64,000 bases of DNA from Zanthoxylum bungeanum (Eukaryota > Streptophyta > Magnoliopsida > Sapindales > Rutaceae), in the NCBI GenBank assembly GCA_019454045.1, contig SKCR01037653.1:1-64000 (forward strand), read 5' to 3'. The notes below the pieces were generated by a model. That model was not told the origin of the DNA, did not search any database, and saw nothing but the letters and a program-made list of their open reading frames with translations. Positions 48,077 through 58,431 of this stretch are shown piece after piece. The position numbers and the translations under genes are program-made. Every line of letters starts with the position of its first letter. Positions within the stretch are counted from its first letter, which is position 1.

Positions 48077-48095
48077 GTCGCCCCCACTTTGATGG
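48077..48095 (-). promoter_or_regulatory. Gypsy-3 polypurine tract
   Basis: The minus strand reads ccatcaaagtgggggcgac next to the LTR start TGTAGCC. It is identical in its core to the Gypsy-2 tract. Confidence 0.88.
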
Positions 48096-48194
48096 GACTT
48101 GTGCAGTGTGTGACTGTGACAATCCTATCAAAGTCTATGCAATGCATTTTTACTTACCTGCTCGCCAGCTGCCACCTGACTTGCCTGTTGTACA

Positions 48195-48955
48195 GAGATA
48201 CTTTGACCTTTGAGATTTATTCCCGAATTGCTTTGAGAGAGAGCTTTATTCCCCTGGGATTTATTCCCGAGTTGTTTTGAAAGTGGGCTTTATTCTCGAA
48301 CCGTGCTGAGAGAGAGCTTTATTCTTCTGGGCTTTATTCCTGAATTATGTCAATGAGAGGCTTTATTCCCGAACTGTTGACTGTGTAGAGGTAGGGCTTT
48401 ATTCCCCTGGGCCTTGTTCCCAAACTGTGTATAGATAGGGCTTTATTCCCCTGGGCCTTGTTCCCAAACTGTTGAGATATGGCTTTATTCCCCTAGGCTT
48501 TGTTCCTGAGCTGCTTTGAAAGTAGGCTTTGTTCCTCTAGGCCTTATTCCCGAACTGTACTGAGATGAGGCATTATTCCCCTGAGCTTTATTCCCGAACT
48601 ATACTGAGATGCGGCTTTATTCCTCTGGGCTGTATTCCCGAACAGTGTCAAGATAGGGCTTTACTCATCTGGGCTGTATTCCCGAATGATTTCAAGATAA
48701 GCCTTTATTCCCGAACTATTTTGAAAGTGGACTTTGTTCCTCTGGGCCTTGTTCCCGAACTGTACTGAGATGCGGCTTTATTCCTATGGGTTGTATTCTC
48801 GAACAGTGTAAAGATATGGCTTTACTCCACTGGGCTGTATTCCCGAACTATTTCAAGATAAGGCTTTATTCCCCTAGGCTTTCTTCCCGAACTGTGCTGA
48901 GATGAGGCTTTATTCCTCTAGGCTGACTGTGGGCTTTGTTCCTGGGTTTGCTGAA
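48195..48955 (-). repeat. Tandem array 1 of Gypsy-3 (gctttattcccctgggc type)
   Basis: About a dozen imperfect units of roughly 50-65 bp built from gctttattcccctgggc and ttattcccgaactg halves. The half-unit attcccgaac also occurs in the Gypsy-2 array, so both arrays share an ancestor. The frames 48068-48280 and 48565-48768 are by-products. Confidence 0.88.
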
Positions 48956-49500
48956 TGTGGGCTTTATCCCTGATCTGAGCTGATTGTGGGCCTCGCCCCA
49001 ATACTGATACTGATGTGGGCTGCCTCGCCCCCAGACTGATACTGATATGGGCCTCGCTCCAAAACTGATACTGATGTGGGCCTCGCCCCCAAACTAGTAC
49101 TGAGGTGGGCCTCGCTCCTAGAGTGATACTGATGTGGGTCTCTCCCCCCAAACCGATACTGATATAGGGTTCGCCTCAAACTGATACTGATGTGGGGCCT
49201 CACTCTCAAACTGGTACTGAGGTGGGCCTCGCCCCCAAACTGATACTGATATGGGCCTCAACCCAAGGACTCGTCCTCAAGCTACTGATAATGATGTGGG
49301 CCTCGCCCCCAGATTGCTATACCTGGCAAGACCGATACTGATAATGACGTGGGCCTCAACCCTAGATTTCCATACCCAGCAAGGTTGCTACTGATAATGA
49401 CGTGGGCCTCGCCCCCAGAATGCCATACCCGACAAGACTGATACTAAAACTAATGTGGGCCTCACCCCCAGGGTGTCATACCCAAAACTCAAACTCAAAT
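48956..49500 (-). repeat. Tandem array 2 of Gypsy-3 (gatgtgggcctcgcccccaa type)
   Basis: More than ten units of about 35-60 bp with actgatactgatgtgggcct and cgcccccaaactg. Later units gain a ccataccc linker. The antisense frames 48918-49151 and 48964-49209 are repetitive by-products. Confidence 0.88.
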
Positions 49501-49520
49501 GGTCCTCAACCCTGGGATTA

Positions 49521-49931
49521 TTACTCGAATCCGATACTGTGCTCTTTACCATTTCTGATTAGCTTGTTCTTTGCCGCTTTCTCTTTTTCTTCTTCAAAAC
49601 CTGTGAATACAAAACAAACACAAAACACAAAATGGAATGCAAGATATGTTACGTGTATGCATGTGTGAATGAGTTTCCCATCCCGTTGGGTTAGGTCTTC
49701 CGCCAATTCCCTTGATGACCATCCTTCTATTCCTAAGGCAAAGTACTGCTTCAATCTATCCGCATTGATTGGCTCGGTGAACTCATTCCCTTCCAAGTCT
49801 GACAGTCTCACTGCCTCATTTCCCAATTTCTGAATGACTATCCTGCCTCTTCTGCTTACTTCTTCCGAGGATTCCCCGTGTTTCTGAACATCACTAAATT
49901 TTATAGTACCAAGGTTGAATGCTTTTCTCAA
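49521..49931 (-). pseudogene. Remnant of integrase C-terminal region in Gypsy-3
   Basis: A 136-codon minus-strand frame. Its first part carries GRIVIQKLGNEAVRL and EFTEPINADRLKQYF, which resembles the end of Gypsy integrase, where the pol polyprotein meets the 3' untranslated region. The second half is probably read-through into untranslated sequence. It lies 0.22 kb downstream of gag, so protease through integrase core has been deleted between about 49931 and 50155. It has no start of its own and is unlikely to be expressed alone. Family assignment is by motif only. Confidence 0.6.
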
Positions 49932-50155
49932 ATATACTCATATTGCAGAAGAGATTCAGCGAAATAAATGTCTTATTATCATTTAAGAAAATGGTTCGAA
50001 CATGTAGACTAAATCAATGTCTATATTAAAAATACAGGATCAAATAAACTAGTAGGAATAACTTCATCGTTCGCAACATCGCCTTATTCCTTGGCCTATG
50101 GTTCTTCACTGTTATCCTTTATCTCAATGTAAGAAGCCTGTGTGGTTGAGTGGCT

Positions 50156-51361
50156 TTATGGTTGAGGGTTCATGTGTGCGTTGGGTTGTTCTTTTTCTGG
50201 ATTGGGTATTTTATGGGAGTCAATGAGGTTTTGGACCTCATGCCTAAGGCGGGTGCAGTTGTCGTTGTCATGGCCTTTTTCTTGATGGAAGTAACAATAC
50301 TGGTTTAGGTTGAGGTATGGTGGCACAGGGTTCGGAAATGGCCTAGGTTCCAAAGGTTTTAGAAGTCCTTGCATTTTCAGCTTTTCAAATACATTTGACA
50401 AAGGTCTATCATGATTGGAGAATCGCCTGTTCTTGACGGTAGCGACCTCGGCAGTAGCGGGCTTGGTCTCAGAAGGCCCCCTAAAAGTTCTCCTACTTTG
50501 ACCATAGAACTTTCTGTTCTCAGCTTCTTCTTCTTCAATATCCATGACAGTCTCCCTCAACTGTCGAAAGTCACCAATCATGGAGGTCATCCTCCTCAGC
50601 TTGCCATAAATGGAGGGCTTATTACCCTTGATAATCATCTTGATCTGGTCTTTCTCCGAGGGCCTAGTCTGCATCTTCAGGAGCTGGCTTCTCCAGTGAT
50701 CTATATACTCTTTGAAGCTTTCCTCCGGCTTCTGCTTAGTGTTTTCCAAATCACGGAGTGACAAATCAATCTCCAAGTCTGTCACATACTGTTTTAGGAA
50801 TGCATCTGCCAATTCCCTCCAGTCTTCCTTGACATTCTTCTCGAGACTGTAATACCAGACTACGGGTGCCCCCTCGAGCGACATCCCGAACATTTTCTGA
50901 ACTTGGCGCTGTGTTAGGCCTACTGAACTCATAACAGAAACATACTGACGGAGATGGACCCTCGGATCCCCATTCCCGTTGAACTTAGCCATATCTGGCA
51001 TCTTGAACTGAGCTAGCAACTGTTCTTCGAAGGTCATTGCCTCATAATCTAACAACTCCTCATGTTTACCCTTCATTTTACGGGTAACTGTTTCAACCTG
51101 ATCCCTAAGCTTCTGAAATTCTGCCTGAGACCCAATCATTCGGCCTGTTGCATATTCTGACATGTCGTCATCAAAAGTGGGGATATCATCCCCCAACCCA
51201 TTCGGAGGCTCCTCACGCCTCACATTCTCAGAACTTCCCCCAGCACGGGGTACAACTATACCAGCCACAGTAGTAGTGAAAGCTTGTAACTGTTCAATAA
51301 ATTTGGCGAGACTATTCTCAAACTGATCCATACGGGATACCTCATTCTCTGATGTACTCAT
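50156..51361 (-). CDS. gag: Gypsy-3 gag polyprotein, intact, 401 aa
   Basis: The only long intact reading frame in the window. It runs from ATG at 51361 (MSTSENEVSRMDQ) to TAA at 50156. N-terminal part: a polar, probably helical segment (MDQFENSLAKFIEQLQAF). Residues near 118-175: the capsid block, with FKMPDMAKFNGNGDPRVHLR and EGAPVVWYYSLEKNVKEDW, the Gypsy/Tat retrotransposon-gag signature. Residues near 200-280: an acidic and basic helical region. Near residue 360: a zinc-knuckle-like YCYFHQEKGHDNDNC (C-X2-H-X4-H-X4-C variant). Predicted to form cytoplasmic particles that package Gypsy-3 RNA. No protease follows, so processing would need a helper. The frame matches the Gypsy-1 gag start codon and ends at a stop just before the deletion junction. 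Confidence 0.92.
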   Translation of the reverse strand: MSTSENEVSRMDQFENSLAKFIEQLQAFTTTVAGIVVPRAGGSSENVRREEPPNGLGDDIPTFDDDMSEYATGRMIGSQAEFQKLRDQVETVTRKMKGKHEELLDYEAMTFEEQLLAQFKMPDMAKFNGNGDPRVHLRQYVSVMSSVGLTQRQVQKMFGMSLEGAPVVWYYSLEKNVKEDWRELADAFLKQYVTDLEIDLSLRDLENTKQKPEESFKEYIDHWRSQLLKMQTRPSEKDQIKMIIKGNKPSIYGKLRRMTSMIGDFRQLRETVMDIEEEEAENRKFYGQSRRTFRGPSETKPATAEVATVKNRRFSNHDRPLSNVFEKLKMQGLLKPLEPRPFPNPVPPYLNLNQYCYFHQEKGHDNDNCTRLRHEVQNLIDSHKIPNPEKEQPNAHMNPQP

Positions 51362-51528
51362 GCCTTTTATCGTCTTTTAGTAAGTGTTTCTCTTCCCTAA
51401 CCCAACGGGAATCTATGATGCCTTTATGAGACATAGATGGTGTTAACATGATGTATGTATGTATGAGGTGCATGAGATGCATGTAACATATAGAACATAC
51501 TAAATCAATTAAAATTTTCAAACAAATC

Positions 51529-51990
51529 GGCCCATTATCATTTTAGAAGCTTTTGGGCTAAATGTCATAGGAGTGAACTCGTCCCAGTTTAAATGGCCCA
51601 ACGAGTTCGCATCTCATGGCAAGGAGCCCAACTACATCCAAATGGTAGTGTTCCGAACACAAGCACAAAATGGCCTATCAACATTTAGAGGCCTTTGGCC
51701 CAATCGTCATAAGATACGTTCTTATCCCAGTTTAAATGGCCCAACAAGCCCATATCCTATGACAAATGGTCCAAATGGATCCAAACGACGATGTTCCCAA
51801 ACACAAGCATAAAGATAATTCAAGCATAAAACAGTAAATTCTACAAGGTGGCCCATCAACATTTCAGAAGCTTTGGGCCTAATGGTCATAGGATACGAAC
51901 TCGCCCCAGTTTAAATGGCCCAGCAAGTTCGCATTTCTGACAAAAAGTCCAACTGCATCCAAATGAGGATGGTCCACAAGCATATGCTCC
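51529..51990 (-). repeat. Three tandem copies of a leader unit in Gypsy-3
   Basis: Units start near 51529, 51671 and 51849 and share ggcccatcaacatttyagaag, cccagtttaaatggccca and catccaaatg. The Gypsy-1 leader has one copy (about 24099-24235), so the unit expanded in this lineage. It lies between primer site and gag, where packaging signals are normally found. Confidence 0.88.
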
Positions 51991-52507
51991 AGGAAATAAT
52001 TGTTACTTTAGCCATACAACCCCGGTCTATGGGTGGGTTCGTAAGAGTATAGACAAAGACCCTTGCTGGCGAAGGATTGCCCACAACTAGGTCTCCCCAC
52101 TCAAGGGTTCGAGCAACCAAGTAAGCGCACCTTTTTTATACTTTACGGTACGTGCCAACAAGTGATGGTGTGTGGCTAACTGTCAAATGGATTTCTTGTT
52201 ACAGATTCACCAGAGGGAGGGTGGAGCGAACTCTCTTAAATACCCAAGCCTCTTAGGCTCTTATCGCTTGGTGACAGGAATAAGCAACAAGTCCTCCAAA
52301 TTAGTCTGTCACAACAGGACAAGGGTAGTGATTATTTAGGTGCCTCCACAGCTTTTCCTCGGAAGGTAGTGAATGAAGGAAGACACCAAACCATTACCTA
52401 GCCTTAAAATGTCTTTGATCAAACCCTCATTTTACCCACTATAGACATGTTCAATTAAAACACAAATCCAAACATTACAAGACAATATTTCGGGGCCGAT
52501 TCTCTAT

Positions 52508-52526
52508 CCCAGTGGAGTCGCCAGAC
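52508..52526 (-). promoter_or_regulatory. Gypsy-3 primer binding site
   Basis: The minus strand reads gtcTGGCGACTCCACTGGG after the LTR end, the same type as in Gypsy-1. Confidence 0.88.
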
Positions 52527-55500
52527 TGTGGTGACACAGGAATATGGGCGACGCATGCTGTTCCGGGCTCGCGGCCCGGTTGGAAGTACGGAGTAGCCAC
52601 GAGGGACTAAACCGGAGAATGATGGAGTCGCCACCCGGTGTGAACCGGGAAAATGAGATTTAAGGCCGCACTCACCCCTCGCAAGGGAAGACCTCAAACC
52701 GTTGGGTTCGGAATGGTCCCTTACTTATGTCACTTGTAATGAAATGATTTGTGTAATAATTTAATCAAGCCTAAGTAACACTTATTTCCAAAAATATCAT
52801 GCTTCTAAATTCACATGCACAAAAACGATAAAACTTACACCTAGATTTTCATATATCCTACTTCTAAGTTCACATGCTCGAAAGTAAGTTAAAGTAACGG
52901 CAAATATACAACTTCATAGGCATATTGTATTCATGAAAATGCAAGCACGTCATAATCACATAAACACACATAAAAGGGAATCAAATAATGATGAACATGC
53001 AATTTCATAAACATTTCATACACGCGGAAGCATAAACAAATAACCATTACATATTCATGCATAATAAAAGGAGTCAACTAAGTCCATACGTAACACGTTT
53101 CATATAACCTATGTCTCAATTTTACATACAACCTATTTGCATATAATCTAGTTCAAGTTTGCATGCATCACGGTAGATTAAAGTAATGAAACATATACAA
53201 TTTCCCAAATGCATTATTGATGGACATGAGAGTGCAAACAAGCACTAATTGCATAAGCGTACATATTAAAGAGAGGAGATTAGGTGCATAATGTAAAAAA
53301 TGGACAATTAAAGAGACAATCATACGTGAAATAAACGTGCCATGATGCGATTTGAAAGATAAATAATGGAGATGAAAGGAAAGAGATGCGACATATGCCC
53401 ACATCTATATAGGACCTTAAGTGTTCGATTGAACATATCTCACATTCATTAGAATACACTTTGTCCGGCGCGGTGAAGTATCGTGTCAAAGGATTTTAAC
53501 CTCTTCAATTAGATGACCTTTCATCCTACTTACTAAGCCCATGCGCAATACAATATGATTTATGATCATGTGAAAAGATGGCATACAAAGAAAAAAAAAG
53601 CAAATAACTGAATACAAGGCGCGGCGAAGCATCATGGTAAAGGATTTTAACCTCTTCAATTAGAGGACCTTACATCGCACTTACTAAGCCCATGCGCAAT
53701 TAACACAATGCATACATATGAAACAAAAGTGAGTACAAAGATATCCGGCGCGGCGAAGCACCGTGGTAAAGAATTTTAAGCTCTTCAATTAGAGGACCTT
53801 TCATCGCACTTACTAAGCCCATGCACTTATCTCAATGCATATATATATGGAACAAAAGTAAATACAAAGATATCGGATTTCGTATACCCGATTGAACATG
53901 TCTTACATCCAATCGAATATACATCGTCCGGCGCGGCGAAGCATCATGGTAAAGGATTTTTAACCTCTTCAATTAGAGGACCTTTCATCGCACTTACTAA
54001 GCCCATGCGCTTATCTCAATGCATATATATGAAACAAAAAAGTAAATGCAAAGGTATCGGATTTCGTATACCCGATTGAACATATCTCACATCCAATCGA
54101 ATATACATTGACCAGCGCGACGAAGCATCGTGGTAAAGGATTTTAACCCCTTCAATTAGAGGACCTTTCATCGCACTTACTAAGCCCATGCGCTCGATCA
54201 TATCATTACACGAACAAATAATATGCGAAAATTAAATAACGAATAATAAACAAATCAAAACAACATAAAATAAAATATGCGTCATTTGCTCAAGTGTATG
54301 TGGAGTTGTATCCCGAGTGCACATCATACTACCGTCCATTCGGAATCGGCTATGAAATTTACGTCCGGGTTTCCATCCTATATATCACAAGAGGCGACAT
54401 ATTTTTCATTTTAATCAAGGGCCACAACACACATCATATTCATAATAAATGCATATTTTCTACTCAAGGGTCACAACATGCATTTTAACATAATAATCAT
54501 GCGAGCAAAACTCAATAAATAATAAAGATAAAACTGAAAACAAGTGTGGAAAATACCCTCAGGTCTAACCTTTTTTTGCCGACTTTCGGACTTGCGTTTC
54601 ACGGAGATCGGAAGGGTTAAAGCTCCTTAACTTTCCCGGTTCACTGGTTCGCGTTTTCCTTCGCTGTTTCGTTGCTCAAGCCACTGTTTTAACTCTGTTT
54701 TACTACTGTATTAGGGTCAGTTTCTGGACAGTTTCGATGATTGTTTTGGGTAGTTTTACTGGGCAATTTGGGCAATTTCGGGGACGATTTTGAGGGTTGT
54801 ATTGGTTACTGGTTTGGCAGTTTTGTAAGGGGTTGTTTGTGGGGAAATAAGGGTGCAGTTCGATGGCTTTGTTTTGTAGTCACTGGGCAGGTTCACTGGC
54901 AGTGTTTAGGCATAATGACGTAGGGGGCTTTTGGCGTGATGAGGGGCAGTTCACTGGCTGTATTTAGGCATGAAGGGCGTTGTATATGACGTGTGTTTGG
55001 CAAGGGTCATGAGGTACGTGGAGGGTGACCGAATGGCAAGGCAAGGGGCTGGTGGCTTTGTTTAGTGATATATGGAGTGCATGCAGTTCACGTATTTTGG
55101 TCAGCGATAAGGTGTGATGAAGGCCAACATGTGAAGGGCTGGTGAGTGGCTATTTGGCACTGATGGAGGGTTGTTGTTACGTGAATGAGGCAAGGGGGCT
55201 GGTGAATGGCATGTGAAGGCTGTGAGCTATTTGGTTTATGGTGCGCAGGCTGAGTGAATGGTTATTGTCACGTGGATAATGGCTGGCTGCGGTTTTAACG
55301 TGGGGCCTGAGTGGTGGCTACGAAGGCTATTGTTGTGTTGATTCAGGGGTAGTTGGCGTGTTGATGGCTGAGGTCGTGGCTGTTGAAGGCTAACGTGAGG
55401 CCGTGGGGCTTATGTGAGGGCGTCTAGGCTGATGGCTACGTAGTGCTAGTATGTGTGAAGGTTGTTGGGCGTTAAATTGAAGCTGAGTGGAGGGGCTTTT

Positions 55501-56719
55501 GATGATTTGTGGCAACGTGTGGCTTGGCTACGTGTGCATCAAGGCATTGCATGAGATGTGGCCTCATGAAGGGCAGCGCATGAGCAGGTCTATGGCGTCC
55601 GTGTGTGCATTGTCTATTGTTTGTTCAGTTCATGAGCGAGTGGCTAAGGGCTGTGAGGGCTGATGATGGGTTTATTTACGTAAAGATGGAGGCTTATACG
55701 TGATGAAAGGCTGGTTGCTGTTGAGGAGTTTATTATTGTTAATGTGTTTAGTTGGTGCCGAATGGAAGAGCTGTTGGGTCAGAGAGATGAAGATAGTTTA
55801 GGGTTTCTTATTATTTTTGTGTTTTTTATGTTTGTGGCCGTGAATGTTAGGGAAGAAAGAGAGGCCTAGGGTTTTGTTTGTGTGTGTTTTATATAGTGAG
55901 TGCATGTGGTAGGGTTTATTGTGTGTGCATGGTTTTTTAAGGAAATAAAATCAATTAATTAAGGAGGGATTTACTTTGATTATTTAATTTTAAAGGGGAA
56001 AGAATAATGTATTTTTGGTGGGAATTTCTTAAATTAGGTGAGTGATTTGTTTATTTTTGGAATTAGAATATTTTAATTTGTGTTAATTAGGCATGTAATT
56101 TCTTTAATTTGTGTAAGTATTTTTATTATTTTGGTAGGTTATTATTTAGATTTTATTTGTTTTATTTTAATTTGGTATATGATTTTATTTAATGTTTTAT
56201 TTAAATTGGTATATTACTTAATTAATTTATTTAATTAGGTATATGACTTAATTATTCAATTTGTTTTAGTTTAATTAGATATTGATTTATTTTAATTAGA
56301 TATTAATTTAATTTAATAGGATTTTAGTTTGATTTAATTAGCTTTAATTAATTGCACTTTAATTCGTTTTAATTAAATTTGGTTTAATTTCAATTTAATT
56401 TGTGTATTTAATTTAAAATTTGTGACATGTGTTTTAAATGTTTTAATTATCTTAATTTGTGACATATATTAATTATTTCTTTGGATTGGGCTTGGATGAG
56501 ATGGGCTTGGTTAAGTCTGGTTTGGGCCAACGTTAAGTTTTAAAACAGAGGTCCAACAAGCGAACCCGACGCTAAACACACGAACTAAATCCAACAAAAA
56601 CGTCAATTCTTGACTCTTCCCTTCTGACGTCCGTTTCCCGCGACTTCCGCGACTTAAAAGGTAGTGTCTCCAAATGAGACTCATCATCGGGTTTCACATG
56701 CAAAAATGTAATGCCTACA
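52527..56719 (-). repeat. Gypsy-3 5' LTR, 4193 bp
   Basis: Matches 43867-48076 end to end with scattered substitutions and small indels, for example a shorter G-rich part near 55190. It would contain the element promoter at its far (right) side. Nothing in it looks coding. Confidence 0.93.
53465..54195 (-). repeat. Five direct repeats within the Gypsy-3 5' LTR
   Basis: Units near 53465, 53619, 53745, 53927 and 54111. The number and order match the other LTR, so the array predates this insertion. Confidence 0.9.
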
Positions 56720-56724
56720 GATAG
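56720..56724. repeat. Gypsy-3 target site duplication, right
   Basis: GATAG, identical to 43862-43866. Confidence 0.93.
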
Positions 56725-57632
56725 CTAAACATATTTTCGTCCTCAAATGATGCCTAGCGTCGAAACCAGAGAACCTTCAAAGTACTTGATACAACTCAAA
56801 TCCGATTATCTTAATAAATGATCTGAACTAGACTCCAAGTTTGTGTGTGCCAAGGTTCTTTCGCAGCTTAATCATTAAGTAAGCCAACTCAATGATTTTG
56901 TCTCGGAGAATTGGATCAGTGGGTCTAACCAACCGAGATGTCTCAATTATGCCTGCAATTACTTCTTCGAACTCAACATGATATGGTTTTCTTCTTCTTT
57001 TCTTTCGTTTCTTCATTTTTTTTCACTCTATTGGAATTTTCCTTTCAACTGCTGATAGTGCGGGCTTCGCCCCCTGGGATCCATTCCCGAAAACTGATAC
57101 TGATATGGGCCTCAATCTTGGGATTCATTCCCGAAACCGATACTGATTTGTTGCAGATTCTGGTTGGCTTACATTTGGCACTTTCTCATTCGTTTTGGAA
57201 ACCTGCAAATACAAAACAGAACAAACACAAAAAAGAATGTAAGTACGTTACATGTAAGCATGCATGCATGAATGAATTTCCTATTCTGTTGGGTTAGGTC
57301 TTCTTTGTGCTCTTCGGCGCCCTTTGCCTACAGATGTCTTCGGTCTCCCCCTAGGTCTGTTTTCTGCCAGCTCTCTTCTGGTGATTGTTCAGTTCTTTTT
57401 AGTCTCATGGCTCAAATTCTCGATATATCCCTTATTCGCAGGGTGGTAGACTGGTCGCCCCCAGACTTGGCTTAGATTTCTACTCTCTACTATTTGTACT
57501 TGGTCAAGGTGGACTACATGATGTGGCATTCCATATCAACATACTATGCCACATGCTATGAAATAGTCCCAATAGTTTCACATATTATCATTCTCAAAGA
57601 ATGCCCAGTATTGAAACCAGAGAACCTTCAAA
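56725..57632 (-). other. Gypsy-2 3' region, continuation after Gypsy-3
   Basis: 56725-57020 resembles 62880-63240 of the Athila-like element (tcctcaaa, gaaaccagagaaccttcaaa, gccaactcaatgattttgt). 57061-57145 is a short relic of the tattcccgaa repeats. 57200-57300 matches the Gypsy-3 segment 49600-49700 (gttgggttaggtcttc). 57445-57632 is a second copy of the module at 43735-43866 plus 56725-56790. No coding sequence. Confidence 0.7.
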
Positions 57633-58431
57633 CGATTTCGGTTCTAGTTTGGTATCATCCAAACGTATGCCTAGCATTCCCAAATCATTAGGAATGAGAA
57701 ACCCGGTTTCTTTCCTGTTAGTATCCAATATAAATTTTGTCTAACAGATTTTCATGGAACCTTATTCAAAATAAGTATTGCACTGTTAAATGCTTATCCC
57801 TTGAAGAAAAATGGTAGCTCAGAGTGACTCATGATTAACCTTATCATGTCTAACAAAATCCGGTTTCTCCGTTCGGACACACCGTCAAATTGACGTGTTC
57901 CGGGAGGAGTCTTCATTGAAAGAATACTATACTCTTTCAAGTATTTGAGAAACTTATTACTTAAGTATTTTCATCATGGTCTAACCGTGATATTTTAATA
58001 CTTTAGCCGATCTGTTTGTTTATTTCGTGTCGAAACTATAAAAGTTTCCGATTCGTGTCTAAACTTAGGTATCTATGGTTAAAATAGCGACTTTTGTCCC
58101 GTTTCTGATTCGCAGATTAATCTCATCTTAAGTCAGTATCCTGCTCATAGCAGATTCTGCACATCAGTACATATTTATGTACGACATTTAGTATCCAAAA
58201 TCCAATTTTAATATAAGTAGTGAATATTTTTATGACAACCATATTTAAGGTCATAGCCTTGCCCCGTCTTTACTTCCTTCATGTCTACCTTGTCTATACA
58301 GCAGTCACGCTTCACTGACCCCGTTTGCCACAGTTTAGGCAGACATCTTGGGATATGTCCTTTTTCCTCCCAGAAGATTATAATGATTTAGCCTTTGCCC
58401 TTTTTCATATCCCAGAAGCCTTTGGCCAAGC
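57633..58431 (-). pseudogene. Antisense Copia-A-type gag and integrase debris
   Basis: On the minus strand, 58431-58270 matches Copia-A gag around the zinc knuckle (tctgggaagcc-type text, then a knuckle resembling that at 2300). After an internal deletion, 58100-57633 matches the integrase region at Copia-A 3150-3570, including gaacggagaaaccg and accgggtttctcattcctaa. Protease and the integrase zinc region are missing. There is no open frame. Confidence 0.8.

Larger units (their letters stand above)
43867..56719 (-). mobile_element. Gypsy-3, GAG-only Tat-type element with 4.2-kb LTRs
   Basis: Complete minus-strand insertion of 12.85 kb with perfect GATAG duplications. Reading from the right: 5' LTR (52527-56719), primer site, leader with three repeats, intact gag (50156-51361), a scrap of integrase C-terminus, two tandem arrays, polypurine tract, 3' LTR (43867-48076). 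Protease, reverse transcriptase, RNase H and most of integrase are absent, so mobility would have needed enzymes from a relative such as a functional Gypsy-1-like copy. The structure fits the class described as terminal-repeat elements with a GAG domain (TR-GAG). The LTRs make up two thirds of the element. Confidence 0.93.
39486..57632 (-). mobile_element. Gypsy-2, Tat-like, gutted; interrupted by Gypsy-3
   Basis: Only the 3' LTR (39486-42120), polypurine tract, a long repeat-bearing 3' region (42139-43866) and its continuation (56725-57632) survive on the minus strand. Gag, pol, primer site and 5' LTR are gone. Gypsy-3 lies between 43866 and 56725. The join is supported because 57530-57632 contains a second copy of the interrupted text reading straight through the insertion site. 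The right edge abuts antisense Copia debris. Confidence 0.78.
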
